Source of the DNA: Acrasis kona
Taxonomy: Eukaryota > Heterolobosea > Eutetramitea > Acrasida > Acrasidae
NCBI GenBank assembly: GCA_026419775.2
Contig: JAOPGA020000522.1
Coordinates: forward strand, 1 to 57,611
DNA length: 57,611 bases
Reading direction: 5' to 3'
Shown: one piece after another, positions 10,276 to 19,816 of the stretch
Layout of the letters: each line of letters starts with the position of its first letter
Position numbering within the stretch: position 1 is the stretch's first letter
The notes under the pieces: generated by a model
What the model was told of the DNA's origin: nothing
What the model saw: the letters and a program-made list of their open reading frames with translations, nothing else
Database searches by the model: none
Position numbers and translations under genes: made by a program

Positions 10276-11919
10276 ATGCTACTACCAGAGATTTGGAAAT
10301 TAATTTCCGAGTATTACATGGAAGAGAGCACTTACCGAAAGTACTTTGAGCAATTGAAAACCTTATTAGAAATTGACAAGAGCATGGAGGGAGTCGTAAG
10401 TATGATTTTGAGCGAGGATGCAGGGTATGATACAATGTTGATACATCAAATCCTAGATAAAAAAAATATGAGACTGTTGAAAATGCTATGTGCCTCAAAA
10501 AACAAACAATGCTTGTTCTATACATTGTGCTCGGTGGGACCAGAGTATAATCGCATCATGAAAATAAAAAAGAAAAAAGAAAAATCCATTAATGTAATGA
10601 AAAGATTATTGAAAAGCCGCTTTGTTCATCCTGATGCAAATAACCAATATGCTATTGGACGCGCTAGTGAAAAAGGTCACACCAAAATAGTAGAATTATT
10701 GTTAAATAATAGACGTGTGTATCCTTTCAGTTATGGAATTCAAAAAGCCTGTGAGAATGGACATATTGATGTGGTTAGATTACTTTTAAAACACAAGCAT
10801 GTTAGTCCTGGTGCAAATTATAACTATGCTGTTGAAATTGCCTGTTCAAAAGGTTATATTAATATAGTTGAACTATTAATAAAAGATGAACGTGTTAATC
10901 CTAATGAAGTAAATAACTACGCCATTGATCATGCTAGCAAGAATGGACATGCTGATATAGTTAGACTACTACTAAATAATAGTCGTGTTGACCCTTGCGC
11001 AGGTTATTGCTTAACAAAAGCATGTAAGAAAGGACACCTTGATGTAGTTAAATTATTGATTAATGACGTACGTTTTGATCCTAGTAAAAATGACTGCTAT
11101 TCTTTCCGAGAAGCAAGTTATTACGGTCATACTGATGTAGTCAAACTACTACTAAATGACGCTCGCATTGATCCTAGTGCATCTGATAATGCTGCCATAT
11201 TAAATGCCATTAGCAACTATTCATCCGAATTAGGCCGTTACATCGCGCATATTGATGTTGTAAAACTATTGTTAAATCACGAGCGTTTTGATCCTAATAA
11301 ACATAGTATGCGTGACTACAGTGTGTTTACACTTGCTTGTAAGGAGGGACATATTGATATTGTTAAACTATTGCTGAACGATGGGCGTTTCGATCCTAAT
11401 GGTGCAAAAAACAAGCAATCTATTATAGAAGCCAGCAGGAATGGACATCTTGATATAGTTAAACTATTATTGGATGATTGTGGCGTTGACCCTAGTGTGT
11501 GGGATAACACGGCTATTATAAGAGCCAGTCAGAATGGACATCTTGATATAGTTAAACTGTTATTGAATGATTGTCGTGTTGACCCTAGTGTGTGGGATAA
11601 TAAAGCTATTATGAGTGCTAGTCGGTATGGGCATGCAAGTATAGTTAAACTACTATTAAATGATCCGCGTGTGGACCCTAGTGAGGATGACAACTATGCT
11701 ATTCGATGTGCTAGTGAGTGTGGTCATCTCGATGTAGTTCAGCTACTACTCAAAGATGAACGTGTTGACCCTAGTGCAGATGACAACCAAGCCATTCAGC
11801 GTGCAAGTAAAAATGATCATATTGATATTGTTGAACTACTTTTGAATGATGCGCGCGTTGATTCCGGTGCATGTAATTATGATCCACCTCACAAGAGAAG
11901 AAAGTTACGAAACATTTAA
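10276..11919 (+). CDS. Ankyrin-repeat protein (13 repeats) with F-box-like N-terminus
   Basis: Intronless 547-codon frame. The N-terminus LLPEIWKLISEYY resembles the start of an F-box, which would make this a possible SCF ubiquitin-ligase adaptor (inference). From about residue 110 thirteen ankyrin repeats follow, of the type NYAIDHASKNGHADIVRLLL with a VDPS linker, a style common in amoebae and in the large DNA viruses that infect them. The last residues (PPHKRRKLRNI) could be a nuclear signal. Two neighbouring repeats near 11440-11640 are almost identical in DNA with a 99-bp period, pointing to recent repeat duplication. Ligands cannot be read from the sequence. Confidence 0.85.
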   Translation: MLLPEIWKLISEYYMEESTYRKYFEQLKTLLEIDKSMEGVVSMILSEDAGYDTMLIHQILDKKNMRLLKMLCASKNKQCLFYTLCSVGPEYNRIMKIKKKKEKSINVMKRLLKSRFVHPDANNQYAIGRASEKGHTKIVELLLNNRRVYPFSYGIQKACENGHIDVVRLLLKHKHVSPGANYNYAVEIACSKGYINIVELLIKDERVNPNEVNNYAIDHASKNGHADIVRLLLNNSRVDPCAGYCLTKACKKGHLDVVKLLINDVRFDPSKNDCYSFREASYYGHTDVVKLLLNDARIDPSASDNAAILNAISNYSSELGRYIAHIDVVKLLLNHERFDPNKHSMRDYSVFTLACKEGHIDIVKLLLNDGRFDPNGAKNKQSIIEASRNGHLDIVKLLLDDCGVDPSVWDNTAIIRASQNGHLDIVKLLLNDCRVDPSVWDNKAIMSASRYGHASIVKLLLNDPRVDPSEDDNYAIRCASECGHLDVVQLLLKDERVDPSADDNQAIQRASKNDHIDIVELLLNDARVDSGACNYDPPHKRRKLRNI

Positions 11920-12931
11920 AGTTTGTGTGGCCACCTTAACACCTGAAATAAATGTTGGAAGATTATAATAAAATAAATCCATTTATTGCGTGCTTCTCTC
12001 ATTATTTACAAAATCATTCAGTTGAGTGGGGTCATCCTAACCTTTAGAAATGAAGGCAAGAGGAATAATTCGAAGGGATGATGAAAGTTTTAACCACAAG
12101 TCCGGTGGCATTCGGCAACCAACGGCTATCGAGAGAGATCTTGCAAATACACAACCGCAGACCCGTGTCAGCCGCACTCAAGATGGCACTACGACAGTAT
12201 ATGTTTCACATGAAGTATTCGTATTTCGTGTGGTAACCCAACCCTAAGTAGAGCGAAGTTTATCTTTGTTAATTCATGTGGGTGGTTTGAGGGCATTTTT
12301 CCCCACTTTAAAATAATGAAAAGGGCTAACAAGTGTATGAGAGTGATCCTTAGGGATGCATGGTGAAGCCTGTGTATGCAAAGATAATCGATTAGAAGTT
12401 GCGCCCGAGTGCTGCTTGTTCAGCTGGAAATGGCAGGAAGGTATTTGGCAAGGTTACGTCGCTATGACGTGGTTGGTTGTGCAAGTCCGTTTCATTCAAG
12501 TGTTTCACATTTAAACTTTTTCCGCGCAACACCTGGATTGTCATTGTCGAGGGCTACTTGGGATAATGGATGGTCGCACTGTCTGTAGTCAACCGACAAC
12601 GCGGGCAGGAAAGGTTTGTCCTTGGGTCGTGGCTTTCTGAATGTCTCTCCGGCACTCCGATGGCATGAAAGGAGACGTAGATGAAGTAACAGTGTTTCAT
12701 GTAAGTGTTTCGGGTTGCCGATGTCGTTCGGCTCACATCCCAATTGAACTTGTTTTTTTATTTTTTCAAACTTATCATCACCCTGACTTTTTCTTTCTTC
12801 AAAGGATCTTGTTTGAAACCAAATTTGTCTTCTGTGTTGCACTAATCAATTTTGACGTCTGGATTATAACAGGTTGTCAACTTAAATAAAAACTATATTT
12901 ATTTAATCAATTTCGTTCCACCTTGAAGAGC
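11920..12931. other. Gene-poor spacer of about 1 kb
   Basis: An AATAAA-rich stretch follows the ankyrin stop (11946-11985). Two frames exist, 12050-12247 plus and 12492-12842 minus, neither with domain support. From about 12360 to 12740 the base composition is visibly more GC-rich than the flanks. A degenerate direct repeat (gtttcattcaagtgtttc at about 12490; gtttcatgtaagtgtttc near 12699) occurs here. It might be a decayed gene or a noncoding RNA; I can show neither. Confidence 0.4.
12050..12247 (+). CDS. Possible small protein, unknown
   Basis: 65-codon ATG frame with varied codon use and no low complexity (KARGIIRRDDESFNHKSGG). No domain, no signal peptide, and it lies in an otherwise gene-poor spacer. 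It may be chance or a relic; kept only as a candidate. Confidence 0.2.
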   Translation: MKARGIIRRDDESFNHKSGGIRQPTAIERDLANTQPQTRVSRTQDGTTTVYVSHEVFVFRVVTQP

Positions 12932-14578
12932 ATGAAGCGGTTGAAGCAGTGGGACGAACAGATCTTGTTTGGTCACAATCGCTTTGACAAAAGACAACGC
13001 TTTAATAATCAAGCTGTAAAATGTACATCGACTTCGTCTGTGATGGCAGGATGTGAACGTGAGCAACCGAAGACATTATCACCACCCAACAAATCATGTT
13101 GCATGACAATAGATAAGAGCACAACAACTCGAATGATTCGATCTAATGTTGAAGTTGTTGTGGTCAAGATTCAGAATTTAAGTGTCGTCGAATGGGCCAA
13201 AGATGTTCGAGTCGAAATTCTACTCCAGGGAAGTCTTTTACATTTAGATCAATCAGAATCCAAAAGGAGAAGCAAAGTGGTCCCGAACATTCCACCGGGT
13301 CATTCAAAAGTTGTTGAGATTCCATTTCAAATGGGGTATGACTGCCAATTCTATTCTAAACAGAACTATCTTGTTGAATTGTACATTAACGATGACTTAA
13401 TAGACACCAAATGTGGCGACGTTGAAGTCGTACCGTGCTTTGATTGCCGAGATACTGATGTTTGCTTCATATTATGTGACTCTCCTTCCATAGATCTTCT
13501 TCCCTGTATGAATAAAATCTTTGATAGCCTTGGTCTTTACAACACAAATTATTATGATGTAAAATATAACAAAGAGCAAGACCAGACCAAGTCTATTCTA
13601 AACGGAAAAAATAATAAAATTATTGTTGTTTATGCAGAACGCATAAGCACAATTTTATCCTGTTTGAGTTCTTCGGATTTAATTTCTCACTTTAATCCCT
13701 CTGGATGTGGTGTGTTGTTTCTAGCTCAAAACATTGATGTTAGCAATCATCAGATGGCAGATTATTTGATAAGGGCTAACGATAAATACAACGACAAATA
13801 CAAGGTGAGAGATATCGGAAACGATGAGTTTGGAGACCTGTTTATATTTTGTAAGCCTACAAGTGAGCACGTCGCCTGCAAGTGTAGAGAGATTGAAGAA
13901 GATTGTAGTGAACTAGACTCAGAACACAACTATAGTGTCAGAGTAAATAAAAGTCAAGTAATTCAGGTTGGGAAATCTTGGATAAGTCGCAGTTTCACAT
14001 ATGGAGAGGCAAGTCTTTACAAAATACCAATTGCAATAGATCAACCTCTACACGGGTTTAAAATCAAACCTGGTAATCTCAAACAATTGTTTAACAGTGT
14101 CCAATCTTGTCCAATGAATTGTAAAATTTATCCGTTGTTTAGGTCTGTTGTTGAAACAATGACTCCACCTGAGAGGATTCGGTCTTTTGTTTTAAGACAC
14201 CAAGAAGAATCTGTATGTAAATTAATTATAGATACATTGTACATTGATATCAAATCTGAACTACAAAAGAAATCTTCAAGTGATTCGAAATTAAAAGGTA
14301 TCCTCTCCGAGTGTTTGCAGCATGTCGATCACATCAAGTTGGTTAAAGACATTTTGTCAATTATGTACAGGATAGAAGCAGATTTGTATTGGACATCTTG
14401 GTACAATTCAGATGTTAAAAGGCGAAGGAATAAGCTTGCTAAGATCAGATCAGGATTTGAGAAGGATCTTAGGAAGAGAGCCAAAACATATGATTCCAAG
14501 AAGGTGATCAATCTGGCATCAAAAGTAAAAAGGACAAAAACAATGGATTCTCCAAACACAATAAAATTTTTACTGTAG
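12932..14578 (+). CDS. Unknown protein with beta-sandwich-like N-terminal part
   Basis: 548 residues from ATG 12932 (a TTG 9 bases earlier is in frame but unlikely). Residues ~65-165 alternate short strands in the pattern of an Ig-like or CARDB-like sandwich (VEVVVVKIQNLSVVEWAKDV, IPPGHSKVVEIPF, NYLVELYINDDLIDTK). A second block (~170-310: DVCFILCDSPSIDLLPCMNK; KNNKIIVVYAERISTIL; GCGVLFLAQNIDV) has an alpha/beta look with hydrophobic strands. The C-terminus is helical and basic with KKVINLASKVKRTKT. No signal peptide, so probably cytosolic or nuclear. I do not recognise a family; the fold statements are inference from strand patterns. Confidence 0.7.
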   Translation: MKRLKQWDEQILFGHNRFDKRQRFNNQAVKCTSTSSVMAGCEREQPKTLSPPNKSCCMTIDKSTTTRMIRSNVEVVVVKIQNLSVVEWAKDVRVEILLQGSLLHLDQSESKRRSKVVPNIPPGHSKVVEIPFQMGYDCQFYSKQNYLVELYINDDLIDTKCGDVEVVPCFDCRDTDVCFILCDSPSIDLLPCMNKIFDSLGLYNTNYYDVKYNKEQDQTKSILNGKNNKIIVVYAERISTILSCLSSSDLISHFNPSGCGVLFLAQNIDVSNHQMADYLIRANDKYNDKYKVRDIGNDEFGDLFIFCKPTSEHVACKCREIEEDCSELDSEHNYSVRVNKSQVIQVGKSWISRSFTYGEASLYKIPIAIDQPLHGFKIKPGNLKQLFNSVQSCPMNCKIYPLFRSVVETMTPPERIRSFVLRHQEESVCKLIIDTLYIDIKSELQKKSSSDSKLKGILSECLQHVDHIKLVKDILSIMYRIEADLYWTSWYNSDVKRRRNKLAKIRSGFEKDLRKRAKTYDSKKVINLASKVKRTKTMDSPNTIKFLL

Positions 14579-14785
14579 ATTTCGCTCACCTTTAGTTTGA
14601 TAATTGAAAACAAGTTGAAATGTCTTCAACTGCTGTGCGTATAATCTAGCAATAGTCTAGAAGTTCCTAATCTGATTAAGAACGGTTCCCATATTTAATC
14701 ACCTAAAATTAGAATTTTATCTCCCGGGCAAACTCTCAACCGATTTATATTTTGAGCTCAAACAGTTACAAACATAACTTCAATC

Positions 14786-17040
14786 ATGTCACTCAAGCTG
14801 TTTGTGATATTGTTAGTCGCAGCATTGTGTACCACATGCTTCGCTTTAATATCACCTACATGCACAAATACATCTTTTAGAGCATTAGGATACAACACAT
14901 ATGGAGAGCTAGGAATAGGGATAGGTGACTATGTTCAGACTCCAAGACAGATATCGTCACCACTATTCGCAGACAAAATATTTATAAAAGTATCTACAGG
15001 AGGGTATCATACCGTTCTTTTAACACAGGACAATAAGATGTTCTCGTGGGGAGCGTATTCCAAAGATCTTCCCATTACAGGGGCTATACTAGGATATGGA
15101 TCGTCAGTTATAACGCCACTTGTAGTACAAGTATACACAGCATCAATTACGCGCCAAATAGTGGATGTTGAATGCGGGATGTACCATACTTTAGCTCTAG
15201 ACGCGAGTGGTTTGGTTTATTCTTGGGGTATTAATACGTACGGAGAGTTGGGTTTAGGAGATAATTCAGCAAGAAATGTACCCACTTTGATCCCCTTCTT
15301 TTCGACAATGAACGTAACAGACATTTCCGCTGGGAATGAAATGAGTTTGGCACTCACTTCGAATAATTTACTTTACGCGTGGGGCCTTAACTCTTATGGG
15401 CAGCTTGGTATGTCATATATGTATAGCGCTTGTAAATATTTTTTTAGGTGTGGGGGATAATACTGATAGAAATACACCGACTTTGGTATCTATAATTAAT
15501 CTTGGAAACTCCACTATAGCTAGCATTTCTACATCCAAATCTGGATTTTACGCCTTGGTCCTTACGACAGATGGAAACATTTTTTCTATGGGCCAGAATG
15601 CTTATATGAATTTAGGAGACCAAACGACAGTTGATCGCAACGTGCCAGTTATGGCTTACCTTTGTAATCAATTTGGATACACGGGAGTTCCTTTGTTGAT
15701 CAGAGCGTGCGATATTTTTTCAATAGTCCTCACACGCTCAGGGAAGGTTTTCGGTAATTATAAACTTTTTTCCTTTACAAGTTAACAGATAATAGACTTT
15801 GGACAGTACCAAGATGGTAATATGGGAGCTGGTATTGTGACTAGCATGGGGTCTAATACTCTATACTCATGCCCTTATCCAACTGATATGACGCGAGCCC
15901 TTAGTGGAAGGCAAATAGTAGATGTGCAGTGTAATATGCAAAGCGTTTACCTTGATTCCAACGGGAAGGTTTTCAACTCTGGTCCAAATTTAGCAAGTTC
16001 ATATTCATCTCCGCGGAGGGGTGGTTTAGGAACTGGTTTGCCCAACAACGAGTATACACCTGTCTCAGTAGATAACTCTGGTGTGTTGGCAAATATGAAT
16101 ATAACAATGATATCTGCGAGCTTTCACGTGATTGGAGTTACATCCAATAACACAATAGTTGGTAAGCGCATTAAAAATTAAAGATTCTAAAAATGTCAAA
16201 AAGGCTGGGGTTTACAAACAAGTGGACAACTACTAACAACATACTCACAATATTACACTTCGACGGATATAAGCACTTCTGTGTCAACCGTCATAGAAGG
16301 AAGCAATGTAATAGGCGCAACATCAGGGACGAACACATTATATATTGTATCTAGCCTTGGAAAACTATACGGAGTTGGTAGACAAGCGCGGTATTACGAT
16401 AGGAACATTTACGATTCGACTACATACGTTCCAGTAACATCAGCAGCACAAGGATTCGTATCAAAAATTTATTCAGGATACAACAATTACTTTTTAATAA
16501 CAACAAGCGGCGCATTATATGCGTGGGGGCAAAGCACATTTATAACAACATCAAATCGCTATTTGCCAACTTTAATTTCCCTATCTTCACTCCTAAATAC
16601 AAACGAAGTCCCCATCCAAGTATCCGCCTACAACCACTTTATTGTCCTCACAAACCAATACCGTATCATATTATGGGGAGACAATTCCTATTCTCAACTT
16701 GGTAAAGTTTTCACATTCACTTTTAATTTCTAATGCTTGTTATTAGGTGACAGGACCACATTCAACTCTGCGACTCCAACGCTAATCAACACACAAGGAT
16801 ACATTACAAACAACGGACAGACCAAAAACGTCACATACATTGCTGCGGGACAAACAACATCATACGCACTCACGACGGAAGGAATCATTTATTCATGGGG
16901 TAACAACATTGTATATCAGTGTGGAACTGGATACAACATACCATCCATCTTGACAGGTTTCACTCCAGTATCCATGCCATCTGGAAAAACATTTGTAAAT
17001 ATAAAGTCGGCCGGCCAAGCCGCAGTATCGCTTTCGAGCN
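14786..17040 (+). CDS. Secreted RCC1-repeat (beta-propeller) protein, 3' end missing
   Basis: Starts at ATG 14786 with a clear signal peptide (KLFVILLVAALCTTCFA). Five exons: 14786-15407, 15448-15753, 15796-16161, 16204-16701, 16747 onward; introns 40, 42, 42 and 45 bp. The joins restore RCC1 motifs exactly, e.g. YGQL|GVGDNTDRNTP and SYSQL|GDRTTF. About eight to ten blades show the YSWG.N..GELG.GDN pattern, so one or more seven-bladed propellers. A secreted RCC1 protein is unusual, since RCC1 itself is a nuclear Ran exchange factor; here the repeat is probably only a scaffold for extracellular binding. The frame runs into N bases at 17040-17047 and is followed by an unrelated gene, so the C-terminus is not in the assembly at this point. 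Confidence 0.85.
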
Positions 17041-17047
17041 ANGGTNN
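17040..17047. other. Ambiguous bases at a probable assembly seam
   Basis: N at 17040, 17042, 17046 and 17047. To the left is the middle of an RCC1 repeat, to the right the middle of an ankyrin repeat in another frame. Neither gene has its expected end. This looks like two contigs or reads joined with unresolved sequence rather than a natural junction. Confidence 0.75.
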
Positions 17048-18111
17048 ATCATTTATTGTTAGATGAATTGCTTGAAAGGAAATTAGATCCTAATGCAAAG
17101 GACTCTAGAGACATGACAGGTCTACATTTTGCCTGCCAAGAACACGACGACAAGATTGCCGAAAGAGTTCACATCGTCAAGTCGCTTCTAAAAGTGGGTG
17201 TAGATCCAAGACGCGCCAACAATGACAACATGATACCGTTATACTTTGCATGTCAACAAGGAAATAATCAAGTAGTCAAGACTCTCATCGAATCAGAGGA
17301 TTCCACAACAAGGAAAGAATACATTGACATTGCCGACGCTGCACGCATGACTCCGCTGCGGTTTGCCATCATGAACAGTCATGTCGATGTCATCAAGTCG
17401 TTATACGAATACGGAGCCAATGTTAATTTTACAGACAATAATGAATTTACCTGCCTTCATACAATGGCCTACCACGGAGATGTTAACGTGTTGGAAGCAA
17501 CTTTGGAACATTGCTCAGTAGTGAAACCCGACTTTAAAGCAGAGAGCCTTAAATTCAACACACCCATATTTGTGGCCATGCACAGAGGAAATATTGAGTT
17601 TGTGAAGAGATTGGCTCAGCATCAACCGGAACTTTTACATCACATTAAAGATGGACGGACGAGTCTACATTTATTGAACAAAGCACATCGCGAAGTTACA
17701 GCCCTATCGAAACAGTCATTGACGGAACATGCAAAGGAACAAGCAGTCACAAGAAAACAAAAATTTATTGAACTCATGCATTACATTTCACACAAGGATA
17801 GAAAGGACTATAGAATTACTTCTTGTCATCTTGACCGTTCGGATGACTTGAGTTGTGAAATATGTGGGATCGGTTACTGTGAACAATGTGCTGTTACTAT
17901 GACTCGGTGTGATGGGCAAGGTTGTAACTATAGAGTGTGTTTTAAATGTATTGATAATAAACCATTGTCAAGGATAGTTGTGCTGGATATTGAAAAACAA
18001 TTCTGCATGACATGTGTTCACAACATTGCATTCCAAAACAAAATGTTCAAATGTAAAGCATATCATGACTTGGTTATAAACACACACCTCGTTAGTCTAT
18101 GTGGTATTTAA
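17048..18111 (+). CDS. Ankyrin-repeat protein with Cys-rich C-terminus (5' end missing)
   Basis: The frame begins inside an ankyrin repeat (LLDELLERKLDPNAKD) directly after the N bases, so the start codon and N-terminus are absent. Five to six ankyrin repeats follow (MTGLHFACQEHD; MIPLYFACQQGNNQVVKTLI; MTPLRFAIMNSHVDVIKSLY; FTCLHTMAYHGDVNVLEATL). The last ~100 residues carry a Cys/His cluster (CHLDRSDDLSCEICGIGYC, CAVTMTRCDGQGC, CFKC, CMTC) that looks zinc-binding, reminiscent of RING/B-box or FYVE-like clusters but not assignable. The combination suggests a scaffold or ubiquitin-related adaptor; that is inference. Confidence 0.8.
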
Positions 18112-18531
18112 TTTACTTGACAAAATAGTTTCGTTTAGTGATATTGTTATTGTGTGGACTCCTACCTCCATAACGTTTTATTAAAATTCCAATAAAATTC
18201 TAATAAATATTAGTTTAAAGCTCGAATGGTTAGGCCCTAATGCGTATTGACATTACCATTCGAATTCTAAACTAATTTTTGTAGATTGTTATCCTAATTT
18301 TTGTAAAAGCCCAGTGGAATGAAATTATTACTAAATGAAATGATCTTTTTAAATAAATTAAATACTGATATCTGAATTAACCAGTTGATGTAAACAACCA
18401 ATAAACATATAAGTTTACGTATAATCATATTTTTTGTGAGTATGCACTTGTTTTATGATCAAATAAGGAGTTTGCTCCACCAGATGTAACAGTCGATAGT
18501 ATTGTAATAAAGAAACAAAATTAGTCAACTA
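18112..18531. other. Spacer holding an imperfect inverted repeat
   Basis: 420 bp of AT-rich DNA without coding frames. It starts with several AATAAA-like motifs near 18190-18206 that could end the upstream transcript, and contains the inverted repeat 18209-18276 described separately. The remainder, from 18280, shows only A/T runs and presumably the promoter of the next gene. Confidence 0.6.
18209..18276. repeat. Imperfect inverted repeat, 24/23-base arms
   Basis: Left arm 18209-18232 (attagtttaaagctcgaatg... ) and right arm 18254-18276 pair over attagttta and tcgaatggt with a four-base mismatch between them; the loop is 21 bases. It follows the stop of the ankyrin gene by about 100 bp. It may be a 3' hairpin or a very small MITE-like remnant; no flanking duplication was seen. 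Confidence 0.65.
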
Positions 18532-19377
18532 ATGAAGGTCTTGTTGACATTGATACTACTTTTTGTTTCGTACAGTCTTGCAATCGTTAACCATGACGCT
18601 TTAGTTTCATTAAGTCGGTTCCTTAAATATATGAAGAAGAAGTATAACCTAATTACAATTGACACCGTATATTCCCTAAGAGGATTGCAAGGCATTTTGA
18701 ACGGCACAGACAACGTTGCCTATCAAAAATTATCCGAAGAATTTGGTCATTTGGCCGAATTGGCAATCCCCATTCAAAAACAAAACTTCCCAAGATACTA
18801 TTCGTCAATGCATAAGTTAATAGACAAATCAAGCACTTTCATTATACCGACTTACGTTGCACTCCCCCCTCCAAACATAACAATCCCATCTGAAGACCAC
18901 TTTGATGAAAAACTGAGTGATTCCTGCATCACACAGATGCTGAATTGTAAATTATCAGATTCTTGCGAAAATTTAGAAAAGAAACTAGACACAAACAGCT
19001 ATACCTTAACACATCAAATTTTGTACTACCAACTCGCACTCAAATGCAAATCATTCACCAAAAAATATACAAAGAGAGCTAGACGACTAATTGCCCAAAT
19101 GGTGAGCAACATGAGATTGGAAAATAAACTCCAAACAAAAACTAATGACATTTATGCCGAAAGAATTTATGTAGGCATCATCACCGGCTATTACAACTAC
19201 TTTGTAACTAAAAAAATTATCAAAAGACTCATCAGAGCACAAACAAGTCTTGGGTGTTGGGAGGGTGATCCAGAAGAAGCAAATGTACTATATGATACGG
19301 ATTCATTTGACCAATGCTCTTTCCACACTAGTGGAATTGTTGCTTATAATATTGCTGCTTATCTTCGATTTCAATAA
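18532..19377 (+). CDS. Secreted C16orf89-like (UPF0764/DUF4735) protein
   Basis: 281 residues, intronless, with a signal peptide (KVLLTLILLFVSYSLA). The C-terminal two thirds follow the animal C16orf89 pattern: SDSCITQMLNCKLSDSC, then SYTLTHQILYYQLALKC, then a long helical stretch with DIYAERIYVGIITGYYNYF, LGCWEGDPEEAN, and the closing CSFHTSGIVAYNIAAYL (animal: CSSHNTA). The Cys pairs and the LTHQ block match in order and spacing from memory of the family. Animal members are secreted and of unclear function. N-glycosylation sequons (NGT, NIT) are present. The stop codon lies inside AATAAA (19373-19378). Confidence 0.7.
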   Translation: MKVLLTLILLFVSYSLAIVNHDALVSLSRFLKYMKKKYNLITIDTVYSLRGLQGILNGTDNVAYQKLSEEFGHLAELAIPIQKQNFPRYYSSMHKLIDKSSTFIIPTYVALPPPNITIPSEDHFDEKLSDSCITQMLNCKLSDSCENLEKKLDTNSYTLTHQILYYQLALKCKSFTKKYTKRARRLIAQMVSNMRLENKLQTKTNDIYAERIYVGIITGYYNYFVTKKIIKRLIRAQTSLGCWEGDPEEANVLYDTDSFDQCSFHTSGIVAYNIAAYLRFQ

Positions 19378-19378
19378 A
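19373..19378 (+). terminator. AATAAA overlapping the stop codon
   Basis: The codons CAA TAA A form AATAAA, so the poly(A) signal of the C16orf89-like gene, if used, begins within its last sense codon. Confidence 0.4.
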
Positions 19379-19816
19379 TATTTTACTCACCATCACTTTT
19401 GTTGTTCTTGTTTATTATTGAATTGATCCATACCTGGTCGTGGAACAATAGCAAGTTTAATCAGACAAATATACATGTAATAATATTGTTTATTATTTTG
19501 ATTCGTTATGGTTGGTGAGTCCGGATTTGGAACTGCTATGCTCAAACAAAAGCAGATGACACCCAAAGGACAAATGACACCATAAGTTGGCGTCTAGAAG
19601 TCTTACGGTACATGTGTACTTTGGTGAACGTTTCAAACCGATAACCAATAATCAATTTCTTTACTAATTTAGTTAAGGCTTCATGTCCCCGGAGTATTTC
19701 CTCTCAACTCACACTGGTTGGTCAACTCTAATTTAACTTGTGAAAAGCATTCTTTGAACGTGTCAAGTACACGAACATCTTAGCCATATACATAGAAGAA
19801 GGCCACATCAAGTAAA
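19379..19816. other. Spacer, nothing recognised
   Basis: About 440 bp between two plus-strand genes. Two copies of a T-rich phrase (ttgtttattatt) occur near 19406 and 19488. No frame, hairpin or RNA gene stands out. Confidence 0.5.

Noticed and set aside
10600-11900. Regular ~99-bp repeats as a CRISPR-like array
   Set aside because: The repeats are coding ankyrin units in one uninterrupted frame; no constant repeat with variable spacers.
12360-12500. tRNA or snRNA gene in the GC-rich spacer
   Set aside because: No cloverleaf, GGTTCRANYCC box or known snRNA core could be found by eye.
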